Shown: piece after piece, positions 9,021 through 19,799 of the stretch
Layout of the letters: each line of letters opens with the position of its first letter
Numbering within the stretch: the stretch's first letter is position 1
Position numbers and translations under genes: made by a program
Source of the DNA: Hydrangea macrophylla
Lineage: Eukaryota > Streptophyta > Magnoliopsida > Cornales > Hydrangeaceae
Reading direction: 5' to 3'
DNA: 64,000 nt
Assembly: GCA_033977485.1 (NCBI GenBank)
Contig: CM066990.1
Coordinates: 10,505,501-10,569,500, forward strand
Notes under the pieces: model-generated
Database searches by the model: none
What the model was told of the DNA's origin: nothing
What the model saw: only the letters and a program-made list of their open reading frames with translations

Positions 9021-10547
9021 TATTGGGTTTGTGCTCTCAAACCATTACTTTATGTATGAGACATTGACATTTTATTATATGGATATCAGCTTTACATTTC
9101 ATTATGTATGTTTCTTTCATGAGATGATTATTAATCCTTAAGTGTCCTAGTAAGTAATTCGTGTGTGTATGAGATACATACAAGTGAGATACAAATTACT
9201 ATTCTTTGATACTTAGAATTTGTCACAGTGGATGATGAGACTGGATATCTCATCAGGTTTACACTGTAGCATGATTAACTACCATTGAATAGAGTGATGA
9301 ATCTCAATCAGTAGAGTATATCTCTTAGGTAATATACTAGTGCATATAGTGCATTGACGGACCTGAGCTCTCCTATTGACACTTAAAACTATCAACAGTC
9401 GATAGGAACTCATAACTTGTATAAGGTACTTGTTGTTAATCTTGAGATGATTATGAAAATAGACTATGGATATGAATTCTTTGACTTACCAATCAGTGAG
9501 GTCTTAAAGATCAACACCTGGGTATCTTGGGTATGTCATGTTCACAGGGTTGTGAATATATATTGTCAAGATAGAATCTGCCCTCTGTTAAAGAGTAAGT
9601 GTTTCCTTGAGAATGCCACCACGTTGATTACTGAGAACTGCAGTCTTATCGATAAGAGTTATCAACATGTTTGGTAATCATGAAGGGTGAATGGGACTCA
9701 TGGAATACAAGAAGTAATCATGATTCAGGTTGACAGTAATAGTTATCCGAGTACCTGAATATGATTATGAATGCTGACGGTAGAGGGACATTAGTACACC
9801 ATACAAGTCTAGTTATCGCTTTGGATTTGTTCTTTTTTGTTGGAGCTCAGTTATCGTTTTATAGTGGAGTAGACGTTAACTGACCAGTTGGTTAGTTTGT
9901 TGATCAAAGAATTTGGTTATGGGAATTAACAACTAGTCTTAGCCAACAATAAAGAACCTAGGAGGTCTCACTCTTAGCTTCATTAGGAAGCTTGGAAAGG
10001 CATATGAGGATCTTGTCAAGACATGTTCAATCGATCGAAGGAGTCCCGATCAATTGAAGTCTAGATTGGTTCGATCGATCAAAGGTGGTTCAATCGATCG
10101 ACGCTTCGATTGATTGAAGCCAATCGATCGACGCTTTGATTGATTGAATCCACTTCGATCGCTTGAACGTTAGGTCAGTTATGGGAATCTATAAATAAGG
10201 CAACTACATCCAAAAAAAAGAGAGTTTGTCGTTTTATTATACCAGAAGCTATAGAAACTATTTTAGGACTTCCCAAACCTTCTCTATCCTCTCTATTAGG
10301 GTTCCCATCAACCCTAGCCTCTCTGGGAGGATCCATAGGAGTCGTAAGAGTGAAGACCATCTAGTGGAGGCAACTGGAAGTCAGAGATTTAAGAATTAGA
10401 TTCAAGACTGTAAGGTATAATTCTTGTCCCTTCTCTTGTACGCATCTATAGAGTTAACGAGTAGAAGATTTGGGCTACCAATTAAGTTTTTGAAACATAA
10501 TCTTTTCGCTGCGCTTTTAAAAATTTCTTTTAAACATGTTTTTTCCT
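9021..10547 (+). mobile_element. 5' LTR of the copia element
   Basis: It matches 15875-17340 along its whole length apart from a rearranged stretch of about 100 bp near 10280-10350. It begins TATTGGGTTTGTGC (TGTTGGG in the partner). A cluster of TCGATCGA/CAATCGATCGA words (10025-10170) stands just upstream of a TATA box. Confidence 0.85.
10190..10197 (+). promoter_or_regulatory. TATA box of the copia LTR
   Basis: TATAAATA lies right after the TCGATCGA cluster. The same box is at 17006-17013 in the 3' LTR. Confidence 0.55.
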
Positions 10548-10552
10548 AGAAT

Positions 10553-10565
10553 TAGTATCAGATCC
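10553..10565 (+). other. Primer binding site of the copia element
   Basis: TAGTATCAGATCC differs by two bases from TGGTATCAGAGCC, the initiator-tRNA-Met-complementary site of copia elements. It lies a few bases inside the 5' LTR. Confidence 0.8.
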
Positions 10566-12189
10566 AGGCTTGTTTGGATCTATAGATGCATTGTGGAACA
10601 CTCATTTTGATTTGCATATTGATTTTAGAACTATTTTCAAAACTGCATCGTCACAAATCTATTTCTGCAGCAGTCTCATAGTAGAATATAAATCTATGAT
10701 CGATTGAACCATTCTATTCTCAAGCGATCTAATGGGTTTCGATCGATCAAACTATGTTTTGTTCAATCGATTAAATTGAGTTCGATCGATTGAGATTGAT
10801 TCTCTATCCAGGTATTCTTTTCACAGTCTTAAAAGAATTTAAAATTATTTACTTTAATTTATATTATTTTGTAAAATTTTCAAATCATTCTGTGAAACTG
10901 AAAGTTCAATTGATTGAACCGTGTTCAATCAATCTAAGGTTCGAGCGATCGAACATCTATCGATCGATTGAAGTGTGACAGAGAACTGAGATGCTGCTTT
11001 AAGTTCTAAATCGGTATATAAAGAATTTATGTATTGTGTGAATCAATTAGGGGTTCCAATAGTTACATATATTTGTTATATATGCATAGATGTGCGTACG
11101 ACTAACCCTTTTGCAGCAAGATTAGTCCATTATCTCCCATGGCACCAAGATCAGTTTTAAATTTTGTATTTAATTGTTTGAGATTGGTGTATATTATGTT
11201 GGTTTGGTTTTACGACATATATAAAGGGCGCTGGGACTTCAATCCTACGAAAAGGAAAGTCGCACCGGTTTCCCTAGCCTTTTAATTCTATTATTGTTTT
11301 TTTCTATTTTTAGATAAATTGTAAGCTTCGAAAGAAGCATAGGACTAATGTAATAGAATTAGAATATCCATGAAGATGTTGTAGCAAGTCGTTATCCATG
11401 AAGATGGAGCCGGAGGTGATCAAACCAAGAAGGAGGTTCTATGGAGATAGAGGCATATGAATGCCTTTATTTCTATTTTAGTTTTTTTTTATGTGCTTGG
11501 TTTGTGATTGGTATTTTATACATTGTTACTACTTGCATGCACTTAAAACAAGTTTTCTAAAATAAAAATCAAAAACCATTTTTCAACGCATTAGTAAACG
11601 TTGGATGTTTATGCGTAATGTGTAGAAACATTTTTCAAATGCAAAATCCTTTACTACCAAATCTAGTGGGAGATGGTCTTATTTATAACACCCGCGATCT
11701 TCCATTAACGGTTCATTGTAAGATGAATAGTGCATTCTGTGTCACCTCGCCAGGGGTGATCATTCCATACGAAGGGTACACTACTCATTGGTTACTAGAT
11801 TTGAACTTCCTATAGATAGGATCAATTAGACGTGTTAGAAGATGACCACCACACGGAGACGCTACTTGAGGCATTTATGATTGGATCCTAGTTAATGGTA
11901 CACACTAGCTAAGCTAGGATAAGGGATCCCACATGGAGCATTATTCAGAATCTTAGGGATCAAATAGGTTCGGGAGTCATAACTTGTTTTGCAAGAGTTG
12001 CATAGCGGACAAGTTATGATTGATCAAAAGATTGAGTATTGATCGCCACACGGAGGCTTTACTTTTTCGTTTTGATATTCCGGGGACTTTGTTTTTTTAA
12101 ATAAGAGTTTTAAGGATTCTTTTATTTCAAAACTGTCATATTTTGATATCCATATTTATTTCATCTTTTAATTTTTTCAAGAAATCATA
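10566..12189 (+). other. Copia leader, non-coding
   Basis: A long (1.6 kb) leader without supportable ORFs. It contains a second group of TCGATCGATTGA-type words at 10695-10970, outside the LTR. Confidence 0.6.
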
Positions 12190-13060
12190 ATGTTTGGATA
12201 TGCATTTAGTCCTCTTGCCACTATACTCAGTCATAACAACTTAATTGGAAATAACTACATAGAATGGAAATGAAACCTTGACATTGTATTAGCTGTGGAG
12301 GATCACATATATGTCCTCACCACCCCATGCCCCGAAGAACCTGCTACAAATGCTACGGTTGCTGCTAGTAGTGAGTCCGACAAGTGGAAGAAGTCAAATG
12401 GGATGGCTCGTTGTTATATATTGGCTTCTATGGCCAATGTGTTGCAACACCAATACCAGTCGAGTGATTTTGCCAGTGGTATTATCAAATCCCTAAAAGA
12501 GATGTTTGGGGAGCATGGCAGGCCTGATAGGCAGGTAGCTATGCAGAAGATAATGAGTGCCAAGATGTTGGAAGGGACTCCAGTCAAAGAACTTGGTTTA
12601 AAGATGATTGGTTATTTAAACAAGTTGGAGACCCTAGAAGCCAACATCGATGCACAAACCTAAGTTGATATGATCCTCAATTCGCTGTCGCCATCATTCA
12701 CTCAATTCAAATGTAATTATAATATGAATCAAATGAATTTTTCAATGAGTGAATTAATGAGTTCTTTACTGGCAGGGGAAGGGGTGATCAAACCTGGGGG
12801 CAACGTTTTGAACGTTGAGAAAAGCTCTTCCTCTTTCCAATCTACGTTGAAGGGCAAGAAAGGAAAGAAGAAAGCTGGCACTGGTGGTCCAAGTGTTGGA
12901 CTGGTCCCTAAGATTGCAAAATCTAAGGAAAAAGGTAAGGGTAAAGGAAGGTGGGTGGCCAAGATAAAGGAAAGTGCTTCTAATGTGGTGAGAAGCCACT
13001 GGAAGAAGAATTGTCCACAATTCTTGGCTAGAAGGATTCAAGGTATGATTGAATCACATG
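12190..13060 (+). pseudogene. Copia gag
   Basis: The frame starts at ATG 12190 (MFGYAFSPLATILSHNNL). It has a stop inside the IEWK-NLDIVLA motif near 12271 and another at 12661. The stretch between encodes a capsid-like part (WKKSNGMARCYILASMANVL, then SGIIKSLKEMFGEHGR). The next segment, from 12670, has the typical ILNSLSPSFTQFKCNYNMNQ. A Lys/Gly-rich basic region follows, and the zinc knuckle has lost its first cysteines, leaving SHWKKNCPQFL. Gag would form the particle and bind the RNA. It is inactive here because of the stops. Confidence 0.85.
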
Positions 13061-13950
13061 TGATTAAAGTAAGTTTTATAACGAATACTTCAAACACTTG
13101 GTGCATTAATTTTGGTGCGACTAACCATATCTGTAATTCGTTGCTGGGGTTCAAATAAACCAGGAAATGCAGTGATTGGGAAATCATGCTGACCCTGGGA
13201 TCTAGCGCAACCATTTTTGCGGTTGCAGTAGGAGTAGTAGTTTTAGAATTTTTAGCTAATAATGTTTTGATTTTATCAGATGTGATTTATGTCCCTTTAA
13301 TGAGATGTAATTTAATTTCAGTTTCTAATTTATCAAATAAAGGTTATTCTTCTTCTTTTGGAACTGAAGTTGTGATAAAAAAAAATATTTCTTTTGTGTG
13401 TTCTGGTGCTAAAACTAATGGTTTGCATGTGATTACTCCCAATATTTCTAAAGACTCTTGTATAGAACTTAATAACTCAGTAGTAACTGTACCATCTAAA
13501 AGAAAGGAACCTTCAACTAATCCAACAAGGTTTTGGCATATGAGGCTTAGCCATATCAATCTAAATTGGATTAGCAGACTAGTCAAAGAAGAGATCTTAG
13601 GTGATTTGGTTCTCAAACCATTAGAAGTCTGCGAGTCTTGTTTGGAGGATAAGATGACCAAAATGCCCTTTCCAACAAAGGGCAATAGGACCAATGCATT
13701 GTTAGAATTAGTTCATACTGATGTGTGTGGACCAATAATTATTAGAGGAAGGGGTGGTTATGAGTATGTCATAACATTTATTGATAACCACTCTAGGTAT
13801 GGATATGTGCACCTAATGTAGCACAAGTCTGAAGCCTTTGAAAAGTTCAAAGAGTTTAAGGCTGAAGTGGAGAAACAATTGAGCACACATATCAAGGCCA
13901 TTTGATCTGATTGAGGTGGCGAGTACCTCTCTAATGAGTTTATTGATCAC
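13061..13950 (+). pseudogene. Copia protease and integrase
   Basis: The protease active site reads WCINFGATNH: the catalytic Asp of DSGA is changed to Asn (13108-13110). After a stop at 13156 the frame 13186-13821 holds DVIYVPLMRCNLISVSNL (end of protease region), then the pre-integrase RFWHMRLSHIN and CESC, which make an HHCC zinc finger. The integrase core follows: HTDVCGP with the first Asp (about 13720), FIDNHSRYGYVHLM with the second (about 13783), and after stops GGEYLSNEF with the Glu (about 13917). The integrase C-terminus is missing because of a deletion at about 13950-13980. Integrase would insert the cDNA. This copy cannot work. Confidence 0.85.
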
Positions 13951-13979
13951 CGTATATAGAATGGGATTCTGTCACATTG

Positions 13980-15858
13980 AGCAAGTTGGATTCTAGATCA
14001 GAAGTGTGTTACTTTGTAGGGTATCCAAAGGTTACTTATAGATGGTATTTTATGATCCAAGAGAACAGAAAGTGCTTATTAGTACAAAGGCAGTTTTCTT
14101 GGAAGATGATTATATCATGAACCATAAACCTAAGGGAATGATAAATCTTAGAGAGATAGAAGGAGAGCCCTCAATCTTCCCCGCAGTTGATAATGATGTA
14201 AGACAAGAAAATACTAATTCTTCACCCATTTCTGCACTGGTACCTCGTCATAGTGGGAGGATTGTTAGCCAGCTTGATAGATACATGTTCTTAGGAGAAG
14301 TTTTTGAAGCTATCTCCATAGATACTGAATCTGATCCTACCACATATGAAGATGCAATGGCTGATGTTGATTCAGCTCATTGGGTTAAAGCTATGAAGGC
14401 TAAATTGGAATCTATGGATTCCAATCAGGTCTGGGATCTTGTAGAACTTCCAGCCAATATTAAACCCATTGGCTGTAAGTAGGTCTATAAGAGGAAAAGA
14501 GGATCTTATGGAAAGGTTGAGATATCTAAGGTAAGGCTTGTAGCGAAAGGTTATGCTCACCGGGAGGGCATAATTATGAGGAAACCTTCCCGCCAGTAGC
14601 CATGCTCAAGTCCATCAGAATACTCTTATCCATGGCTGCATATCTAGATTATGAGATCTGGCAGATGGATGTCAAGATTGCATTCTTGAATGACAATCTT
14701 GAGGAAGATATTTATATGCAGTAACCAGAAGGGTTCATAGATGGTGGGAAAGGTAACTTGGTATGCAAGTTGCAAAAGTCCAAGTGGTCAAATCGTTTGG
14801 TTTCATATAGAATGTGGATGAACCTTGTGTATACAAGAAGTGTAAAGGAAAAGTGGTGTCGTTTCTTGTTCTCTACGTTGTCGACATTCTACTAATTGGG
14901 ATGATGTAGCGACATTGTCAACGGTTAAGGTTTGGCTAGCTAGTACTTTCGATATGAAGGATCTAGGAGAGGCGAGCTATATTCTTATGATAAAGTTCTT
15001 TCGGGATCGTAAGCGGAAGATAATGGGATTATCTCAAGCTGGTTATATTGATAAGGTGCTGACTAGGTTTTCAATGGACAATTCGAAGAAAGGTTTGTTA
15101 CCTTTCAGGCATGGTTTAGCAATTTCTAAGGACCTGTATCCAAAGACACGGGAGCAGAGGAATCGTATGGCAGGAGTTCCCTATGCTTAGGTAGTGGGAA
15201 GTCTCATGTATGCAATGTTATGCACTAGACCAGATATTTGCTTTGCTGTTGGCATGGTTAGCAGGTATCAATCGAATCTAGGTCCAAAGCATTGGACAGC
15301 CGTTAAGCACATTCTTAAGTACTTGAGAAGAACTAAAGATTACATACTTATATATGGCAGCGATGAGTTAATTCCAGTGGGATACACTAACTCAGACTTT
15401 ATATTAGATAAAGATTCAAGGAAGTCAACATCCGGACATCTCTTTACCTTGGGAGGTGGTGCTATTAGTTGGAGGAGCATTAAGTAGAAATGCATTGCAG
15501 ACTCAACTACAAAAGCTGAGTATGTGGCTGCTTGTGTAGCCGCAAAGGAAGTTATTTGGCTCAATAAGTTCCTTATGGAGCTTGGGGTGGTACCAGCGTC
15601 ACTATCACCTATTACACTATACTATGATAATAGTGGGGTAGTGGCTCAGTCCAAGGAGCCAAGGAACCACGGAAAGGGAAAGCATGTAGAGTAGAAATAT
15701 CATCTAATCCGAGATATAGTTCAACGTGGAGATGTGACTATCAGCAAGATTGCCACCTCTGAAAATCTTATGGATCTATTTAAAAAGGCCTTGCCGCAGA
15801 AGGTCTTTGATCGTCATCTAGATAGTCTAGGTCTCAGATGTAGTCCTGAATGGTTATG
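13980..15858 (+). pseudogene. Copia reverse transcriptase and RNase H
   Basis: The open piece 14042-14482 holds the integrase tail and RT entry (RWYFYDPREQKVLIS, then SAHWVKAMKAKLESM, NQVWDLVELP). Broken pieces then lead to the RT catalytic box, which reads YVVDILLIG at 14874-14885. One of the two aspartates of YVDD is valine, so this RT is dead. 14915-15487 carries the RT thumb/connection (FDMKDLGEASYIL, GSLMYAMLCTRPDICFAVGM) and the RNase H start. The RNase H continues to 15858 with STTKAEYVAACVAAKEVIWL, LYYDNSGVVAQSKEPRNHGK and a final HLDSLGLRCSPEWL. In-frame stops lie at 15190, 15487 and about 15690. Confidence 0.9.
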
Positions 15859-15863
15859 AGTAC

Positions 15864-15874
15864 AAGTGGGAGTT
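15864..15874 (+). other. Polypurine tract of the copia element
   Basis: AAGTGGGAGTT lies directly before the TGTTGGG start of the 3' LTR. Confidence 0.7.
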
Positions 15875-17340
15875 TGTTGGGTTTGTGCTTTCAAACCATT
15901 ACTCTATGTGTGAGACATTGACATTTTAATATATAGATATCAGCTTTACATTTAATTGTGTATGTTTGTTTCATGAGATGATGTTAATCCTTAAGTGCCA
16001 TAGTAAGTAATTCGTGTATGTATGAAATACATACAATGAATTACTATTCTTTGATACTTGGAATTTGTCACAGCGGATGATGAGACTAGATGTCTCATTA
16101 GGTTTACACTGTCGTGTGATTAACTACCATTGTATGGAATGATGAATCTCAATCACTAGATTATATCTCTTAGCTAATATGCTAGTGCTTATAGTGCATT
16201 GACAGACTTGAGCTTTCCTATTGACACTTAAGACTGTTAACAGTCGATAGGTACTCATAACTTGTATAAGGTACGGGTTCTCAATCTTGAGACAATTATG
16301 AACACAGACTATGGGTATGATTGCTTTGACTTACCAATCAATGAGGTCTTAAAGATCAACACCCGGGGTATCTTAGGTATGTCATGTTCACAGGGTTATG
16401 AACATATATTGTCAAAATAGAATCTACCCTCTGTTAAAGAGTAAGCACTCCCTTAAGAATATCACCACGTTGATTACAGAGAACTACAGTCTTGTCGATA
16501 AGAGTTATCAACATGTTTGGTAATCATGAAGGGTGAATGGGACTCAAGGAATACATGAAGTAATCATGATTTAGGTTGACAGTAATAGTTATCCGACTAC
16601 CTGAATATGATTATGAATGCTGATAGTAGTGGGACATTAGTACACCATACAAGTCTAGTTATCGCTTAGAATTTGTTCTTTTGCGTTGGAGTTCAGTTAT
16701 CATTTTATAGTGGAGTAAACGTTAACTGACCAGTTGGTTAGTTTGATGATCAAAGTGTTTTATCATGGGAATTAACAACTGGTCTGAGCCAACAATAAAG
16801 AACCTAGGAGGTCCCACTCTTAGCTCCGCTAGGAAGCTTAGAAAGGTACATGAGGATCTTGTCAAGACAAGTTCGATCAATCGAAGGAGTCTCAATCGAT
16901 TGAAGTCTAGACAGGTTTGATCGATCGAACGTGGTTCAATCGATCGACGCTTCAATTGATTAAAGCCACTTTGATGGCTTGAACATTAGGTCGGTTCTGG
17001 GAATCTATAAATAGGGCAGCTGCGTCCAGAAAAAAGAGAGTTCATCGTTTTATTATACCAGAAGCTGCGGAAACTATTTTAGGACTTCCCAAACTGTAAG
17101 TTATAATTCTTGTCCCTTCTCTTGTCCCTTCCCAAACCGTCGTTAAGACCATTTAGTGGAGGCTGCTGGAAATCAGAGATTTTAGAATTGGGTTCAAGAC
17201 CGTAAGGGATAATTCTTATCCCTTATCTTGTACGCATCGATAGAGTTAACGAGTAGTAGATTTGGACTACCAATTAAGTTTTTGAAACTTAATCTTTCCG
17301 CTGTGCATTTAAAAATTGTTTTTAAACCTGTTTTTTCCTC
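15875..17340 (+). mobile_element. 3' LTR of the copia element
   Basis: Homologous to 9021-10547 with scattered substitutions and a rearranged part at 17095-17150. TATA is at 17006-17013, with the ATCGA cluster at 16870-16985 just upstream. Gypsy B gag resumes right after it. Confidence 0.85.
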
Positions 17341-18421
17341 GACTCCATTCTCGGGTGACTCATTGTTATATGAAACTTCCTCTCCAGCTCACTTAATGCA
17401 TTGACATCGGTGGGGCTAGAGTGACCCCCCAAATGCCCTCCACCTGACCCATAGCTCGGTCTCCTATACATGCCTTATGGTTAATCTTTCTTAATCACCC
17501 CCTCCCGAACTATATCCTCAATTCTTGTTCCCACATCGAAGACCTTGGTAAAAGTATTGATTTATTAGAATCTCATCATCTCTTGATAAACAGGCTGAAG
17601 GTTCTTCATCAACATCCTAATCTGGTCCTTTTCGGACAGCCTCTGAACCATCTTTGCCCCTTGAGTATTTAGCGAAAGTTTCTTTGTTCTCCTGCCTAGT
17701 GGATTCCAAATCCCGGATTATCACATGTATCTCTTGATTATACTCGTATTGTGCAACGAACGATTTGACCACTTCTTCCTAGATTCAAGTTTTACTCTGT
17801 TCAAGTGTAAGATAGCACGCCAAGGTGGCTCTGACCAAAGTCTGTTGAAATAGAACGGCCATCATTTTAGTGGTCAACCATTAGGATGGAAAGCCCTAAT
17901 ACACATCCTTATATGACTGAAAGGATTTCCTATTCCGTCGAACTTATCAAAGATTGGTATTTTGAAACTAGCGGGCAGTGTTTCACGCACCCCTTCATGC
18001 AATCCTTCTAGCTTCAATAGATAAGTATCAACTCCTTGAGCTTTACGAACCACTCTCTCAAAATTTTCCACTTTTTTTTTTTTACTATTTCCACCCTCAC
18101 TTTTTCTTTTTTCACGGCCTTTTCTTTCCCTACTCCTCTCTCTCTTTCAACTCGTCGCATATCAGCCCTCTGTGTCTCTGGATCATCATACAAATCCTCT
18201 TCTCTTACAGCGGGAGGATCAACAACTAGTGGGTTTGCAAGTGGTGGTTGTCGTGCCATCGCTTCTATCATAGCCATCATGCGGTTCATGTTTTTGGCTT
18301 GTCGTCTCATATGCTCGGCTTGTTGTTCTACCATCACTCTCAATTCTGTTACTTCCCCAGTATTTCCTTCATGCGCTATTTTGATTTTGACGATGGTTTG
18401 CCTTCTCACTAGTATTGCCAT
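17341..18421 (-). pseudogene. Gypsy B: gag N-terminal part
   Basis: Starting at 18421 on the minus strand (MAILVRRQTIVKIK), the frame gives a predicted coiled-coil (EHMRRQAKNMNRMMAMIEAM), a Pro-rich spacer, a very basic K/E stretch, then in the next frame (18071-17874) FKIPIFDKFDGIGNPFSHIR, the hallmark start of the plant gypsy gag capsid domain (P-FDKYDG--DP--H). Further fragments down to 17341 end in ITMSHPRMES. It joins across the copia insertion to 9020-8417. Frameshifts between segments and the copia insertion inactivate it. Confidence 0.8.
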
Positions 18422-19775
18422 GGAATCTCTAAACCATTCTCACTAGTATTGCCATGGAATTTCTAAACCACACAGTGCTTGAATCAGATGCTATTTCACC
18501 TACATTCACATTTTATTTTAATCAATTTTGATTGATTTCAAACAATTTTTTTTATTTTTCCGTTTTTTTCTATTTACCTTTTTTTTTTTTTTTACTATTT
18601 TTCATTTTTATTTGATTGAATTTGTTGCATATGCTTGGTGAAATGCTTATGATTGGTTAATATTTCACACGGATATAATGCATGTGTGTGTGTGTGTGCC
18701 TACTCTATATGCCAAAAAGAAAAGAAAATCCTAATACTAACACATAAAACACATAAGCATATAAAGTCCTCTTCCAAGCCAAGTGCGCCAATTTCTCCTT
18801 TCATTATGATCCTTGTTCTCTTTTAAGCTTGGGTAATTTAAAATTTTCGCAATTCATTTTGAAAGCATCCCTTGGAAAATAAAATCTTTTGACAACAAGC
18901 TCGAAAATTTTGGATTTTTTTTTTAAGGTGAGATTGTGAAAATATGCCTCAATTGGTTTTTGAAATTTCCTTTGATCAAAAGAAAATGGAATTCAAAGAT
19001 TCTTATAAAAGTGATTTTTCAAAATTTTGAAACGCTTTGGGAGAAGCAATGGTAAATGGTCAAAAATCTGTTTGCTTACAAAGATGGATTCAAAAACTTT
19101 TTGGGTAGAAGGATCACATGATCGAGTTATCACCGTACTTTTCGTGGATTCGGATACATACAAGGTCAGTGATGCTTAGCTAACATGTCATAAGAAGTGT
19201 AATCTAATAATCAAGATTCGGCATGTTCACAAATGTCATGAGACATAAAGAAGAATTGCTAAAAGGTGATTAAAAGGTTACACATCTTACATCAAGCAAG
19301 TATCGTCATCATCTCAATTAATCCCTTCTGGGCATACAAAACTCCCTAGCATATAATCCTAATCAAAAATTGATTTCCTAAGATTGAATGGTTCTATAAA
19401 AGTTATTATGCAAAAGTTGGGTTTTGGTCAAATAAGGGACCCTTGACGCACATTCGATATTCCCCTCATTACAAAGTTGAATGGTACCTGGACGCTTTTA
19501 TATACCAACACATGGTATGAGATCAAGGGTAATCACACGGCTCTATGGTAACATAGCCGACCGAGTTGCCCTGAGCCTCCAAGATCACAGTTTCGTGCAA
19601 TCGACAGGCGAGACATGCATTTCTGGGAAAAAAAAAAAAGATAGGCGAGACATGCAAGTGAAGCGCAACGAGCACACAAAAATCAATTAAATTTGATTAA
19701 AAGGATGCTTTCAAGTCTAATCATCGAGTGAACCCAAATTAAAAATTATGATCTGTGAAACTAGAGATTCTGGGT
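18422..19775 (-). other. Gypsy B leader, non-coding
   Basis: Sequence between the primer site and gag. It has T-rich tracts (18550-18600), a short TG microsatellite (18683-18699) and no supportable ORF. Confidence 0.55.
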
Positions 19776-19799
19776 TTGATCCCCAGTAGAATTGCCAAA
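19776..19799 (-). other. Primer binding site of gypsy B
   Basis: On the minus strand, TTTGGCAATTCTACTGGGG directly follows the LTR end. It resembles the TGGCGACTCnGCTGGGGA primer site common in plant gypsy elements with TGTAGACACC LTRs, with two or three changes. Confidence 0.75.

Larger units (their letters stand above)
9021..17340 (+). mobile_element. Ty1/copia retrotransposon inserted in gypsy B gag
   Basis: It has LTRs at 9021-10547 and 15875-17340, a Met-type primer site and a polypurine tract. Between them gag, protease, integrase, RT and RNase H lie in copia order (integrase before RT). It interrupts the minus-strand gag of gypsy B, whose halves resume at 9020 and 17341. I could not find a clean target duplication: the flanks read CTTCA and CGACT, and the outermost LTR bases are altered. 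The element is degenerate, with many stops and at least one large internal deletion. Confidence 0.9.
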
